DNA from: Thermoleophilia bacterium
GTDB taxonomy: Bacteria; Actinomycetota; Thermoleophilia; Gaiellales; SKUG01
NCBI GenBank assembly: GCA_025964555.1
Contig: JAOPYQ010000026.1
Location: 62,001 to 126,000 of the forward strand
DNA length: 64,000 nucleotides
Reading direction: 5' to 3'
Every line of letters begins with the position of its first letter. The first letter of the stretch is position 1. Shown here piece after piece: positions 1 to 9,025 of this stretch. Position numbers and translations under genes: made by a program. The notes beneath the pieces are model-generated. The model ran no database searches. It was not told the origin of the DNA and saw only the letters and a list, made by a program, of their open reading frames with translations.

Positions 1-244
1 GCCACCGAATGGACGCCTTTTCGACGGCTTGATTCGCAACCACGGACACGGCTCCGGCGATATTCGGGCGGAACGGTTGCGGAATTCCGTTGACCGAACC
101 CGAAGACCGTCGTACGTTGGTCCTGTGCAGCAGTGCACGTGGGGACTCGCCAATGGCGGAGAGACGTAGCAGGGAGCGCGTCGCGAAGGGGAATTTCGCG
201 GCGCACTTCACGGGGACAGGCACTTCCGGGGGGAGGTGAGACGA

Positions 245-745
245 ATGGCCGAAGGCTTTGGTATCCAGGGAGCAGCTGCGGGCGTGCAGTCGAACCTGTC
301 CGGTGTGACGTCCGGCTCGCAGGCCGCCGACGCTGCCGCGAACCTGCCGCAGGCGCCCACGAAGGACGCCGCTGCGACGCAGCCGTCCGTCCAGCAGACC
401 ACGTCCTACGTTTCCGAGCCTGCCATTGCGGCTCCGGTGCACTCGAAGGTCGTCGCTCGCCTGCTCGAGCAGAACGCGACCGTGTTCGGTCCTGGCCTGG
501 CGCGCGTGCCGCTGCCGGCCCGTCCGGATGGCACGCCTCGCACACAGCCCAAGAAGCCTGCCGGGCCGATGGTCGCTCCGCGATCGCTCGAGGGTGGACG
601 TTCTCCGCTCGCGCCCGTGTCGCTCTTCGACGCACGCGCAAGCATCGACGCGCTCGGTGAGCTGCCCAGCGGCGGCCATGACGTGAACGCATATTGGAGT
701 GGAAGGCTGGATGCGCTCGACGCATTCCTGGAGGGCTCTGCATGA
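245..745 (+). CDS. Hypothetical Ala/Pro-rich protein
   Basis: I do not recognise this 166-residue protein. It has no signal peptide, membrane segment or cysteine. The first 65 residues are Ala/Gln/Ser-rich and probably disordered; the middle is Pro/Arg/Lys-rich; the last 50 residues could form short helices. I chose ATG 245 over the in-frame GTG at 236 because a strong ribosome-binding site (GGGAGGTG, 231-238) lies 6 bases before it. Its TGA overlaps the ATG of the next gene (ATGA), so it is translationally coupled to the SRPBCC/toxin-like protein at 742. By position it could be a chaperone, adaptor or immunity partner of that protein; this is inference only. Confidence 0.7.
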   Translation: MAEGFGIQGAAAGVQSNLSGVTSGSQAADAAANLPQAPTKDAAATQPSVQQTTSYVSEPAIAAPVHSKVVARLLEQNATVFGPGLARVPLPARPDGTPRTQPKKPAGPMVAPRSLEGGRSPLAPVSLFDARASIDALGELPSGGHDVNAYWSGRLDALDAFLEGSA

Positions 746-1677
746 GCTCCGCTGCCTCCCCCTCCCCCGCACCCGCTCCCGCTCCTGAACAGCAGGAACG
801 AGAGATCGTCCGGTTCCAGCGTCGCCTGACCCACTCGGTCGCGAAGGTGTGGCGCGCGCTGTCGACCCCGCAGGGCCTGAGCGCGTGGCTGGCCGGCGAG
901 GTCGTGTTCGACGAGCTGGCCAAGGGCGCGACGCTGCGCCTGTCCGACGGACCCAACGGCACTCGCGAGGGTCGCGTCGTGGACGTCGATCCGCTCAACC
1001 TGCTGCACCTGGTCTGGGCCGACGGCAGCGAGACGATGCTTCGCCTGCGCCACGACGCCGAGGGCACCGAGACGCTGCTCGCGGTCGCGCACGCCGCACC
1101 TGCGAAGGCTCGCAGCGCGGCTCCTGGTCCGCTTTCGGGCGCGAAGGATGGCGCATGGCGCATGCCGTCGCGCCACGGGCTCGTCGCGTACACGACGAAC
1201 GCGCGCGGCGATCGCGTCTACCTGACCCAGGAACGCTGGCTGCACATTCGCGAGAACCACATGGATCCCGCACCACAGCCGCGTGGCAAACGCACGACGA
1301 CGTACTGGCCGACGCAGCACGCGGTCGAGGGCCCGACGATGTCGGACCAGCAGGTGATCGGCGTGATCGTCGAGGCAGCGCGCAACGGCACGCTGCGCAC
1401 CGAGGTTCGCGACACGCGCATGGCCGAGTACGACCTGCCGACCGAGCAGCGCAAGGCGTTCGGCGTCGCCGAGGCGAAGGTGTCGATGGCTCCCGACGGG
1501 CTCGTGCTGAGCGCGTACCCGGGTGCCGGCGACAACGTGCTCGCCGTGTACGAGACGACTCCCGAGGACCACGCGGAACTCGCGCGGGCCACGAGCGCTG
1601 CTGCATCCACGGGTGCGGCGAACGGCGAGGACGAGCGGATGTTCCGCACGAACATCGCCTCCACGCAGTTCGGTTGA
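742..1677 (+). CDS. SRPBCC (AHSA1-like) domain fused to nuclease-toxin-like C-terminal domain
   Basis: The protein has 311 residues. After a Pro/Ala-rich leader (1-18), residues 20-118 resemble an AHSA1/SRPBCC domain, with the typical VWRALSTPQGLSAWL helix at 36-50 followed by strands. Residues about 155-272 look like the compact nuclease domains of the BECR (barnase-EndoU-colicin-RelE) toxin group: VYLTxxxW at 159-166, then HIxxxH at 168-173, and a strand-rich end. I saw this by motif only. There is no signal peptide. The gene overlaps the upstream gene by ATGA and precedes the first KPSPDGRF gene by 84 bases. A housekeeping-like N-terminus on a toxin-like domain is unusual. An alternative is a non-toxic RNA-binding domain. 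Confidence 0.6.
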   Translation: MSSAASPSPAPAPAPEQQEREIVRFQRRLTHSVAKVWRALSTPQGLSAWLAGEVVFDELAKGATLRLSDGPNGTREGRVVDVDPLNLLHLVWADGSETMLRLRHDAEGTETLLAVAHAAPAKARSAAPGPLSGAKDGAWRMPSRHGLVAYTTNARGDRVYLTQERWLHIRENHMDPAPQPRGKRTTTYWPTQHAVEGPTMSDQQVIGVIVEAARNGTLRTEVRDTRMAEYDLPTEQRKAFGVAEAKVSMAPDGLVLSAYPGAGDNVLAVYETTPEDHAELARATSAAASTGAANGEDERMFRTNIASTQFG

Positions 1678-1761
1678 TCCCGGCCATCGTGAGGGGCACG
1701 ACGGGACACCGAACGGCCTCCTGACCTCCTCCACGCGCAGGTACATGGGACAACTGCGTCC

Positions 1762-3615
1762 ATGGACCTGCGAATCGGCACCACCACGCCCGGCCCCGCC
1801 GCCCCCGGCCCCGCCGCCCCGACCCCTGCGTCGACGCGCGCCGTCGATGCCGGCACGCTCGCGCCGCTGGCGGAGCGCTACGTCGGTGACCTCGCCGGCG
1901 CGACGCCCAAGGATCGTCGCCAGCCGCTCTTCGCCGGTGCGCGCGTCGGAGCTGCCGAAGGGTACGCCAATGCGGTCGACGCGGCGAAGGCGCTCGCGGA
2001 TACGACCGACGGTGGCGAGACGCCCGCCGCGGTGCTCGTGCAGCGACCGGGCAGCGAGCGCGTGGACGCGTTCGTGCTCGAGGCGCCGGTCTGGAAGAAG
2101 AGCTGGTTCCGCACCGAGGTCGTGGGATCCGCACCCGCGCACATGGATGCGCAGGACGACCCGTCCGTGCTGGGCACAGGTGTGGTGCACGCGCACACTG
2201 CGACCGGCAAGCTCGAAGGCGCGCTCCTGGACGGTTCGTACGGCCCGACGCTCGGCTCGATCGTCGGGATCGTCGACGACACCTGGGGCAGCCTGCGCAA
2301 CGAGGTCGTCGACCTCGGCGCGCCGTTCACGACCACGGCCCCGACCGTCTCGCCCGAGGTGAAGGCCGACTCCAAGGCTGCGATCGAGACGCGACTTGGT
2401 CAGCTCGGGGAGTACGTCGAGACGGCCCAGACGTCGCTCGGCTACCTCGCGCAGTACGGCAGGTCCGCCGAGCCGCACCTGGTCCAGGATGCATGGACGA
2501 GCGCGCGCGCAGGCATCGCGACCATCGACTCGGTGCTCGGCTACGAGGGCCTGCCGACGCAGTTCAGCACGCCGCTGACCAAGCTGCGTGGCGGCTTCGA
2601 GCACGTGCACGAGGCGTTCTCCAGGCACGGTCGACTGACGGCGGAGTCCACGGCATGGGCCGAGGGCGCCGCGAGCGACCTGCGCGTGGCGAATGCCGGC
2701 GTCGAGCCGCTCGTGCAGTCGCCGTGGCTCACCGACCTCGACAAGGGCGAGGTCGCGAAGGTCCTCAAGACCGCGCTCGGCGCGGCGGATTCGCGCATCG
2801 GCCGCTCGATCGGGCAGCTGCTCGCGGTGCCGAAGGGCACGGAGGCTGCGTCGGAGCGGTTCATGCCGCTGCGCAAGGAAGCGCGTGCGCTCAACCTCGC
2901 GGCGCAGGAGCAGCTCGAAACACTCTTCAACCGCACGGGCCTGCCCAAGGCCGTGCTCAGCTCGCTGCGCTCTGCGGACGCGTCGCTCGAAGACGCCACG
3001 TGGCAGATCGTCGGCAAGCCCAGCCCCGACGGGCGCTTCGACCGCCTCGACGTGCCGGGCGCGATCGCATCCGAGCGCACCGCGCGCGAGGCGCTGCGCA
3101 CGATCGCCGGCAATTACGAGATCGACCTGGGCGAGCTCACCGAGCCCGTCCCGACGACGCCGGTCGATCCCAAGCCCGACCCGAAGCCCGACCCGAAGCC
3201 CGATCCCAAGCCGGATCCCAAGCCCGACCCGAAGCCGGATCCCAAGCCCGGCGTCGACCCGGTCATCGCGCGCGACGTGAAGCAGGCGCTCAGCTACCTG
3301 TCGAAGTCCGAAGGCTCGCTCGCGTCGATCCCCAACGATGCGCAGGAGGCCGAGACCTGGCTGCCGACGCGCAAGTCCGCGCGCCAGGACAACCTCGACG
3401 CGCAGAAGCTGCTCGAGGACCGCTTCCTCGATCCGAGCACGCCCAAGGCGATCGTCAGCACGCTTCGCCGCGCGGACGCCACGCTCGAGGACGTGACGTG
3501 GCAGATCGTCGGCAAGCCGAGCCCGGACGGTCGCTTCAACGGCGTCGACATCCCCGGCGCGATCCGAGACACGCGCGATGCGATCAAGCTCCTCGAAGGT
3601 CTCGTCGCCGCCTGA
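1762..3615 (+). CDS. KPSPDGRF-family protein with two C-terminal modules
   Basis: This 617-residue protein belongs to no family I know. Residues 30-190 form domain A, with PVWKKSWF near residue 110; it is shared with the proteins at 25329 and 28004. A helical region follows, then the first KPSPDGRF module (core 419-426, preceded by SLRSADASLEDATWQ). A (K/D)P-rich linker spans about 470-497 (PKPD repeats), and a second module has its core at 585-592. No signal peptide or membrane helix is visible. ATG 1762 has only a weak ribosome-binding site. Downstream are two hairpin repeats and then the two-helix membrane gene at 3906, the first of four such pairs in the window. Confidence 0.8.
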   Translation: MDLRIGTTTPGPAAPGPAAPTPASTRAVDAGTLAPLAERYVGDLAGATPKDRRQPLFAGARVGAAEGYANAVDAAKALADTTDGGETPAAVLVQRPGSERVDAFVLEAPVWKKSWFRTEVVGSAPAHMDAQDDPSVLGTGVVHAHTATGKLEGALLDGSYGPTLGSIVGIVDDTWGSLRNEVVDLGAPFTTTAPTVSPEVKADSKAAIETRLGQLGEYVETAQTSLGYLAQYGRSAEPHLVQDAWTSARAGIATIDSVLGYEGLPTQFSTPLTKLRGGFEHVHEAFSRHGRLTAESTAWAEGAASDLRVANAGVEPLVQSPWLTDLDKGEVAKVLKTALGAADSRIGRSIGQLLAVPKGTEAASERFMPLRKEARALNLAAQEQLETLFNRTGLPKAVLSSLRSADASLEDATWQIVGKPSPDGRFDRLDVPGAIASERTAREALRTIAGNYEIDLGELTEPVPTTPVDPKPDPKPDPKPDPKPDPKPDPKPDPKPGVDPVIARDVKQALSYLSKSEGSLASIPNDAQEAETWLPTRKSARQDNLDAQKLLEDRFLDPSTPKAIVSTLRRADATLEDVTWQIVGKPSPDGRFNGVDIPGAIRDTRDAIKLLEGLVAA

Positions 3616-3634
3616 GCCCACGCTCAGACGGCAC

Positions 3635-3739
3635 CCGAGCGTGCAGAGCGTCTCGTTTTTGCAACGCTGAGCACGCTCGATGCACCCACCGACGCCGAGC
3701 GTGCAGAGCGTCTCGTTTTTGCAACGCTGAGCAAGCTCG
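3635..3739. repeat. Two direct copies of a hairpin repeat
   Basis: A 39-base sequence occurs at 3635-3673 and 3695-3733. Each copy plus its right flank folds into a stem: CGAGCGTGC (3636-3644) pairs with GCACGCTCG (3671-3679), and an inner AGCGT/ACGCT stem closes a loop with five T. The second copy has one mismatch in its outer arm (GCAAGCTCG). They lie between the KPSPDGRF gene and its membrane partner, so they may be tandem terminators or a REP-like element. Confidence 0.8.
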
Positions 3740-3834
3740 ACATCGCCCACCGGCATCGAGCGCGCATATCTGGACGCGACGAGGCCGAAATCGCACGCTC
3801 GACCCCGGTGTCGTGAAACCGGCCTGACCGATCC

Positions 3835-3853
3835 CTCGACATCTCGGTAGGGA
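3835..3853 (+). promoter_or_regulatory. Conserved upstream box CTCGACATCTCGGTAGGG
   Basis: This 18-base box, 54 bases before ATG 3906, recurs with one mismatch at 11324-11341 upstream of GTG 11369. A looser form (CGACAT, then GTAGGGACGG) precedes ATG 29066. It could be a promoter element for an alternative sigma factor or an operator. I cannot tell which. Confidence 0.4.
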
Positions 3854-3905
3854 GACGTGCGGTCGGGACGCCGTTCGTCATTCCCTTGGGACGAATGGGA
3901 CGGAC

Positions 3906-6434
3906 ATGACCGGAATCGATGCCGCCACGCCGCGCGTGGCCGACATGCGGACCTACGCGACGCGTGCAGCGGAGCCGACCGAGCAGCAGGAGGCCCCCGC
4001 GGCCACCGAGCAGCTGGTCGTCGACACGCGCGGCGGCGCCAAGATGACCGCGCGCATCATGGGCGGCGTCGCCCTCGTCGCCGGCGCTGCGATCGGTGGC
4101 GCGATGCTGCTCAAGGGTCGCCCCACTCCCGGCGCGTTCCCCTCCATCGCCAACCGCGCACCGATCATCCTGGCTGGCGCGCTCGCGGGTGCTGGCCTGC
4201 TCGGCATCGGCGCGGCGCAGCTCATCAAGCCGAAGACCGTCGACGCTCTCGCCGCCGACCTGAAGACTCCCGAGGACGCCCGCACCAAGGCCGCCGAGAT
4301 GGGTGGCAACCTGACCGTCGTGCACGCCGCCGACGGCTCCTTCGCGGTCGTGCCCGGCGATGCCGAACAGATCGACGCGCACTCCGCTGCCAATCCCGAC
4401 CTGGCCGCGAACGTCGGCCAGCTCGGCGTGAACTCGTACGTCACCCGTCACGGCGACGTGCTCGAGCGCACTGGCGATTCGGCGAAGGACGATGTCCCGT
4501 TCGCCAACACCGGTGTCGCAACCGGCGCCATCGACCTCGACGCGATCCGCATCGACCCCACCCGCGGTCCGGGCGAGGCCCTGACCGGCACGCGCCTCGG
4601 CATCGACTCCGCAGGCGGTGTCACCAAGCTCGGCGCGCCGATCGGCACCCCCGCCGGCTACGACTCTCCGGAAGTCGCCGCGCGCGACCTCTTCGAGCAG
4701 GGCACCGACTCGAGCGCGCTTGTCACTGTGGGCGGCCGCACCTACGCCTTCAAGATCGACGGCGATCCCGCCACGACGACCGCCAAGGGGTCCGCTCTTC
4801 GCCAGCTCGGCGCACTGCGCATCCAGTCGGGCGACCAGCTGCAGGCCTTCCCGCAGGCCGGAGAGGCGCTCGGCAACGCGGGCCAGGCAGCGACGCACGA
4901 CCTCGCCTCCATGCAGCCGGGCGACGTCGCGGGACTGCGCCTGGGCACCGTGAACGGCAAGGTCGTTCGCATCGGCGCGCCGATCGTCGACCCTGCGGGC
5001 TACAAGGACCTCGGCCAGGCCGGCCTCGCCGCGCACCTGTCCGACGAGCAGGGATCGCACGCCGTGCTCGCGCTTGGCGCCAAGGGCTACGCGTTCTCGA
5101 TCGCCGGGCTGCCCGCGGGCGCGAAGGCATCCTCGATCGACCTGAGTTCGCTGCTTCCGGGCGACCGCGCCGCGATCCAGTCGGGCGAGGTGCTCCTGCG
5201 CGGCGGTGCGAACGGCGTGCTCGCCGAGAGCGCGCTGCCCGCCACGAACCTCGACGATCCGGCAACGACGGCGCAGTCGATCGTCGGCCGCCGCCTCGGC
5301 GCGGATTCCGCGGGCAAGGACGTTCGCGTCGGCGCGCTCGTGGGTGACGCAGCAGGCTACGGGTCCGCCAAGGCAGCCGGCGCCGCAGCGCTCGCAGCCG
5401 AGCCCGGCAAGTCCCACGCGGTCATCAAGGTTGGCGGCCGCACGTACGCCTACGCGATGCAGGGCGGCATGCTCGCCTCGCCGACGAAGCTGCTCGCCCC
5501 GCCGCAGAACCTCGGCGTGCAGACCGGCGCCAAGCTCTACGGCACGAGCGCCGCCGGCGCCGTCGGCTTCCGCGAGCGCATCACGCCGTTCGACACCGGC
5601 GAGCCGATCGGCAAGACACTCGGCGGCAACGCTCCGGGCACGCCCGAACGCCTGCTCGGCTCCTACGCGAGCGATTCCGCCGGTCGCTCGGCGATCACCG
5701 AATCCGCGCTCGTGAACGCCGTGTTCAGCGGCGACAAGCGCGGCGCCGCGCTCATCGGCGCGACCGCGGCCGACGGCAAGGTCAGCCACCTCTACGAGCT
5801 CGGCGGCGGCGGCAGTGGCGCCTGGGACCAGCAGATGGGCTCGGTCGACGGCGTCCTGCGCCGCACCTTCAACCGCTGGTCCGACCAGCGCGAGGAAGGA
5901 ACCAACCAGCTGTACGACTACACCTTCTCGCAGACCCAGGCCGTGCTCGACGAGAACGGCAGCACGCGCACCCTCAAGGACAGCGGCGTGGTGCAGGAGT
6001 CACGCAGCTTCAACGCCGGCGCGTCCGACGCGCTGCGACGTCGCCGCGAGGAAGAGGCCCGCCAGCGCGAGCTCGAACGACAGCGCGAGCTGGAGCGTCA
6101 GCGCGAGCTCGAGCGCCAGCGCGAGATCCAGCGCCAGCGTGAAGCCGAGGAAGCGCGCCAGCGCGAGATCGAGCGACAGCGCCAGGCCGAGATCGATCGC
6201 CAGCGCGCCGCCGAGCAGGCTCGCGAGCAGGCGCGCCAGGACGAGATCAATCGCGCCCGCGAGGCCGAGCAGCAGCGCGAGGCGGAGCGTCAGCGCGAAG
6301 CGGAGCGACAGCGTGAGGCCGAGCGACAGCGCGAAGCCGACCGCAACTCCTCCAGCAACGGCAACGCCGGCTGGGGCAGCTCGGGGTCGAGCTCGTCGGG
6401 CAACTCGTCGAGCAACGGCAACGCCGACTGGTAG
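3906..6434 (+). CDS. Two-helix membrane protein with three internal repeats and a long coiled coil
   Basis: The 842-residue protein opens with an Ala/Glu/Pro-rich stretch containing YATRAA (17-22), also present in the protein at 26666. Two hydrophobic helices follow (about 51-69 and 85-106), then a KPK motif at 108-110 and an ADGSFAV strand. Three repeats of about 115 residues start near 229, 344 and 462, each with a LG-x-D/V-S/N-x-G, GA-x-(V/I), AGY and (G/A)-x-(T/G)-YA(F/Y) pattern. Residues 710-813 are a highly charged RQRE(A/L)E(R/E) coiled coil. The end is Ser/Gly/Asn-rich and closes with SSSNGNADW, like the NGN tails of two paralogues. It is probably anchored by the hairpin with a long soluble arm. 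Function unknown. Confidence 0.8.
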   Translation: MTGIDAATPRVADMRTYATRAAEPTEQQEAPAATEQLVVDTRGGAKMTARIMGGVALVAGAAIGGAMLLKGRPTPGAFPSIANRAPIILAGALAGAGLLGIGAAQLIKPKTVDALAADLKTPEDARTKAAEMGGNLTVVHAADGSFAVVPGDAEQIDAHSAANPDLAANVGQLGVNSYVTRHGDVLERTGDSAKDDVPFANTGVATGAIDLDAIRIDPTRGPGEALTGTRLGIDSAGGVTKLGAPIGTPAGYDSPEVAARDLFEQGTDSSALVTVGGRTYAFKIDGDPATTTAKGSALRQLGALRIQSGDQLQAFPQAGEALGNAGQAATHDLASMQPGDVAGLRLGTVNGKVVRIGAPIVDPAGYKDLGQAGLAAHLSDEQGSHAVLALGAKGYAFSIAGLPAGAKASSIDLSSLLPGDRAAIQSGEVLLRGGANGVLAESALPATNLDDPATTAQSIVGRRLGADSAGKDVRVGALVGDAAGYGSAKAAGAAALAAEPGKSHAVIKVGGRTYAYAMQGGMLASPTKLLAPPQNLGVQTGAKLYGTSAAGAVGFRERITPFDTGEPIGKTLGGNAPGTPERLLGSYASDSAGRSAITESALVNAVFSGDKRGAALIGATAADGKVSHLYELGGGGSGAWDQQMGSVDGVLRRTFNRWSDQREEGTNQLYDYTFSQTQAVLDENGSTRTLKDSGVVQESRSFNAGASDALRRRREEEARQRELERQRELERQRELERQREIQRQREAEEARQREIERQRQAEIDRQRAAEQAREQARQDEINRAREAEQQREAERQREAERQREAERQREADRNSSSNGNAGWGSSGSSSSGNSSSNGNADW

Positions 6435-6438
6435 TCGA

Positions 6439-6834
6439 TCAGGCGGCGCTGGCCGCAGCGAATCGCGCGGGCGCCGCCCACCGGTTCGCCGACCGGTCCA
6501 GGTAGCTCACCGCGTCGCGCAGCGCCGAGCGGGCGCCGTCGATGTTCGGCATCGAGCCGTTCGGGCGAACGCTCCACCACGCGCGGTCGAGCAACTCGAG
6601 CGCCGTGCCGACGTCGCGGATCTGGCGCACGGTCACCCAGCGCTCCCAGCGCGCCGCATCGAGCGCGGCCGAGCCGTACTGCGTCGCGCCGGGCGAGATG
6701 TAGCTGGAGACGGCGCCGAGGACGTTCCGGTTGTACTCCGAATCGGGCGCGCTGGCGCGGTCGTAGCGGTCGAGCTCCGTGATGGCCTGCAGCGTGTTCG
6801 AACGCGCGGACGAGATCGCTCCTCGAAAGTCCAT
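6439..6834 (-). CDS. Small hypothetical helical protein
   Basis: I do not recognise this 131-residue protein. It is mostly helical and rich in Ala, Arg and aromatic residues, with no signal or membrane segment. I chose the ATG at 6834 because AGGAG lies 7-10 bases upstream and protein-like sequence begins there; the frame runs open to 7095 but would cross the tRNA. It is convergent with the membrane gene ending at 6434, only 4 bases away. Confidence 0.6.
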   Translation of the reverse strand: MDFRGAISSARSNTLQAITELDRYDRASAPDSEYNRNVLGAVSSYISPGATQYGSAALDAARWERWVTVRQIRDVGTALELLDRAWWSVRPNGSMPNIDGARSALRDAVSYLDRSANRWAAPARFAAASAA

Positions 6835-6984
6835 GTCCCAGCTCCTGCATTGGCGCGGAATCGACGTTCCGGCGCGTGGATGGATCCAGCTTCGAGATTC
6901 TGACGACGGCGACGGCGGCGCGTCGCACATGCCCGCGGTGCTTGCACGTGCTGGCAAATGACGGTAACCTTCGGCGAAGTACAC

Positions 6985-7055
6985 TCCGGGATCGTCTAAC
7001 GGTAGGACATCCGCCTCTGGAGCGGGGAGTTGGGGTTCGAATCCCTGTCCCGGAA
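6985..7055 (+). tRNA. tRNA-Gln (anticodon CUG)
   Basis: A full cloverleaf is visible. The acceptor arms TCCGGGA (6985-6991) and TCCCGGA (7048-7054) pair perfectly and A7055 is the discriminator. The anticodon loop CTCTGGA sits on a CCGC/GCGG stem, giving anticodon CUG (codon CAG). The T loop contains TTCGAAT. CCA is not encoded. Confidence 0.93.
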
Positions 7056-7062
7056 CTACATG

Positions 7063-7087
7063 GAACCCCTGCTCCGGCGGGGGTTTC
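7063..7087 (+). terminator. Hairpin after tRNA-Gln
   Basis: GAACCCC (7063-7069) pairs with GGGGTTT-C (7081-7087 region) around a short loop, ending in a brief T run. It lies 8 bases after the tRNA and just before ATG 7110. Confidence 0.5.
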
Positions 7088-7109
7088 GTCGTCACTGCAG
7101 GCTGGATCG

Positions 7110-7577
7110 ATGCCGACCTTCGTCATTGAACAACGCGAGCCCGGCGATCCTCGCCACGGCGAGCTTCGGTGGACGATCGTCGGCACCGTCGAGGCCCCCA
7201 CCGCGCCCCACGCGATCTACGAGTTCTGCATCGCGATGCAGTACTACTCCCACGAGCTGCGACACAACACCGCGGTCGTGCACGGCGTCGGTTGGTTCCG
7301 GGCGACGCTGCCGCCGGACGAGCCGACCGGACCGCCGTTCGTGATCCAGCACCAGGATCCGATCGGACCCGACGATCGACACCTCACGTGGAGCGACGTC
7401 GCCCAGCTGCGCGCGCCCGACGCCGCCTCGGCGCTGCAGGCATTCCTCGATGCGAAGGGCTGGTCGGCGGACGCCTCGGTATTCGGCACCGTTGCCAACC
7501 TCGCCGGGATCGGGTCGCTCCGCGCCGTGCGCGCCGAGGATGCCGATGCGATGCGCGTCACCCCGGCGCCGACCTGA
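7110..7577 (+). CDS. Hypothetical protein, 155 residues
   Basis: This is a soluble protein of unknown function with no recognisable motif. It is rich in His, Trp and Asp, with two strand-rich segments of similar flavour (LRWTIVGTVEAPTAPHAIYEF and LTWSDVAQLRAPDAASALQAF) that look like an internal duplication of about 80 residues. I chose ATG 7110 because the coding-like sequence begins there; the open frame extends left through the tRNA and cannot all be translated. No good ribosome-binding site is visible. Confidence 0.65.
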   Translation: MPTFVIEQREPGDPRHGELRWTIVGTVEAPTAPHAIYEFCIAMQYYSHELRHNTAVVHGVGWFRATLPPDEPTGPPFVIQHQDPIGPDDRHLTWSDVAQLRAPDAASALQAFLDAKGWSADASVFGTVANLAGIGSLRAVRAEDADAMRVTPAPT

Positions 7578-7675
7578 TCCGTGTGTCCTGGCAGTCGCAC
7601 CGTGTAACTGCTCGCGGCTCGGGGAGGTAGGGGGGCATCGACCGAGACGATCACGACGAGCACCGGAGGCGCGAC

Positions 7676-7939
7676 ATGGGCATCTGCGAGAAGTGCGGCA
7701 ACGACTACGACAAGAGCTTCGACGTGATCGCCGCCGGGGTGCGCCATACGTTCGACAGCTTCGAGTGCGCGATCAGCGCGATCGCGCCTCGCTGCGAGCA
7801 CTGCGACTGCACGATCATCGGGCACGGCGTGGAGGTGAACGGCCAGTTCTACTGCTGCGCCAGCTGCGCCGAACACGAGGGACAGGACGGCCTGCGCGAC
7901 CGCATCGGTGAGCGTGTCGAGCCGATCGTCGCGAGCTAG
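7676..7939 (+). CDS. Small Cys-rich metal-binding protein
   Basis: The 87-residue protein has CxxC at its start (CEKC, 4-7), a conserved HTFDSFECAI segment, CEHCDC in the middle and CCASC near the end. This layout matches a small actinobacterial family often labelled prokaryotic metallothionein-like or zinc-ribbon protein. It probably binds zinc through about eight cysteines and acts in the cytoplasm; the precise role is not known to me. A GAGGTAGGGGGG run lies about 40 bases upstream, related to the GTAGGG boxes near other genes here. Confidence 0.8.
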   Translation: MGICEKCGNDYDKSFDVIAAGVRHTFDSFECAISAIAPRCEHCDCTIIGHGVEVNGQFYCCASCAEHEGQDGLRDRIGERVEPIVAS

Positions 7940-8072
7940 CGAGCGACGCGCACGCCGTTATTCGCGACGTCGCGAACGACCGGCGGGGTGCGGCCCGCCG
8001 CGTGGCCCACACCTCCCCATTGCGGCCGCCGCACTGACTCGAACTGCTCCTGCCGGGGGATGGTTCGACACG

Positions 8073-8876
8073 ATGATGATGCTCACAGGAGTCTCCCCCA
8101 GCCCCGTCCAGGTGCCGCCGAACGTCGGAGTGCCGCCCGCCGGCCCGACGACCGCGCCGCCATCGCCGCCGACGCTGCCGCCGACCAAGACGCTCACCGG
8201 CGTGTCGGCGAACTTCGTGGTCGACCTGACCGAGTCCTCGCGCCTCGCTGCCAAGGCAGTGGAGATGCTCGGCACGGTCCCCCTCGACGACGTCGGGTCC
8301 GAGGCCACCAAGGACATCCGCATCCGCGTCTTCAAGACGAACATGGCGGTGCAGAAGCGACTCGAGAAGCAGCTCAACGAGACGAACCCCGAGGCGGTCG
8401 TCAGCGAGCTGCGCAAGGCCGACGCCTACCTCGAGGACGCGAACTGGCAGCTCGCCAAGAAGCCGAGTCCCGACGGTCGGTTCAACGGGGTCGACATCCC
8501 GGGCGCGGTGCGCGACACCGCCGAAGGCGCCCGCATCATCGACAGCCTGCTGACCGCCGCCGGTGGCGAGCCGAGCACGCCATCGACCCCGCCGCCGGTG
8601 AACCCACCTGGCGGACCGGTCGAGCCGCCGAGCGGACCGAGCTTCCCGCCGTCGACGCCCGGTGGTCCGCTGCCGCCGACATGGCCGCCGGTCCCGGGTG
8701 GCGGTGGAGGTGGCGAGGAACCCGACCTGCCGCCGGCCCCGCCGTCGGATCCGGACCTGCCGCCCGCGCCGCCGGCCGGGCCCACGCCCCCCAACGGTGG
8801 CTCGCCCGACTCGGACTACCCAGGTGAGGACGAGTTCCCCAAGGACGAGGACATCCTCAAGGGCGGCGATTCCTGA
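8073..8876 (+). CDS. KPSPDGRF-family protein, short form
   Basis: This 267-residue member lacks domain A. It starts with a Pro-rich leader, then one KPSPDGRF module (core 130-137), preceded by RIRVFKTNMAVQKRLEKQ and LRKADAYLEDANWQLA, and followed by VDIPGAVRDT. Residues about 170-250 are Pro/Gly-rich, and the tail is acidic (DEFPKDEDILKGG). Three consecutive ATG codons (8073, 8076, 8079) make the start uncertain by two residues; a GGGGGA lies 13 bases upstream. No signal peptide. The partner gene at 9175 follows on the same strand. Confidence 0.8.
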   Translation: MMMLTGVSPSPVQVPPNVGVPPAGPTTAPPSPPTLPPTKTLTGVSANFVVDLTESSRLAAKAVEMLGTVPLDDVGSEATKDIRIRVFKTNMAVQKRLEKQLNETNPEAVVSELRKADAYLEDANWQLAKKPSPDGRFNGVDIPGAVRDTAEGARIIDSLLTAAGGEPSTPSTPPPVNPPGGPVEPPSGPSFPPSTPGGPLPPTWPPVPGGGGGGEEPDLPPAPPSDPDLPPAPPAGPTPPNGGSPDSDYPGEDEFPKDEDILKGGDS

Positions 8877-9025
8877 GCGGAACCTGCAGAACGACGCAGT
8901 GGCGATGGGCCAGCCGGCCCTGATCCACGTGCCGGCGTTCAGGGGCCGCGCGAAAAGCTCCGATCATCAGAGTGGTCGCCCCGCCTACCTCGGCTGCGAC
9001 CATTGGTTACCCCCGAAATATCTTC

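Noticed and set aside
406-3756. Open frame of over 1100 codons on the minus strand
   Set aside because: It is antisense to three well-supported genes. The translation is Arg/Gly/Val-rich with no motif, as expected from GC-rich codons read backwards.
3624-5789. Long minus-strand frame over the gene at 3906
   Set aside because: It mirrors the coiled-coil and repeat gene, whose hairpin helices, repeats and family match are clear; the antisense product has no family-like feature.
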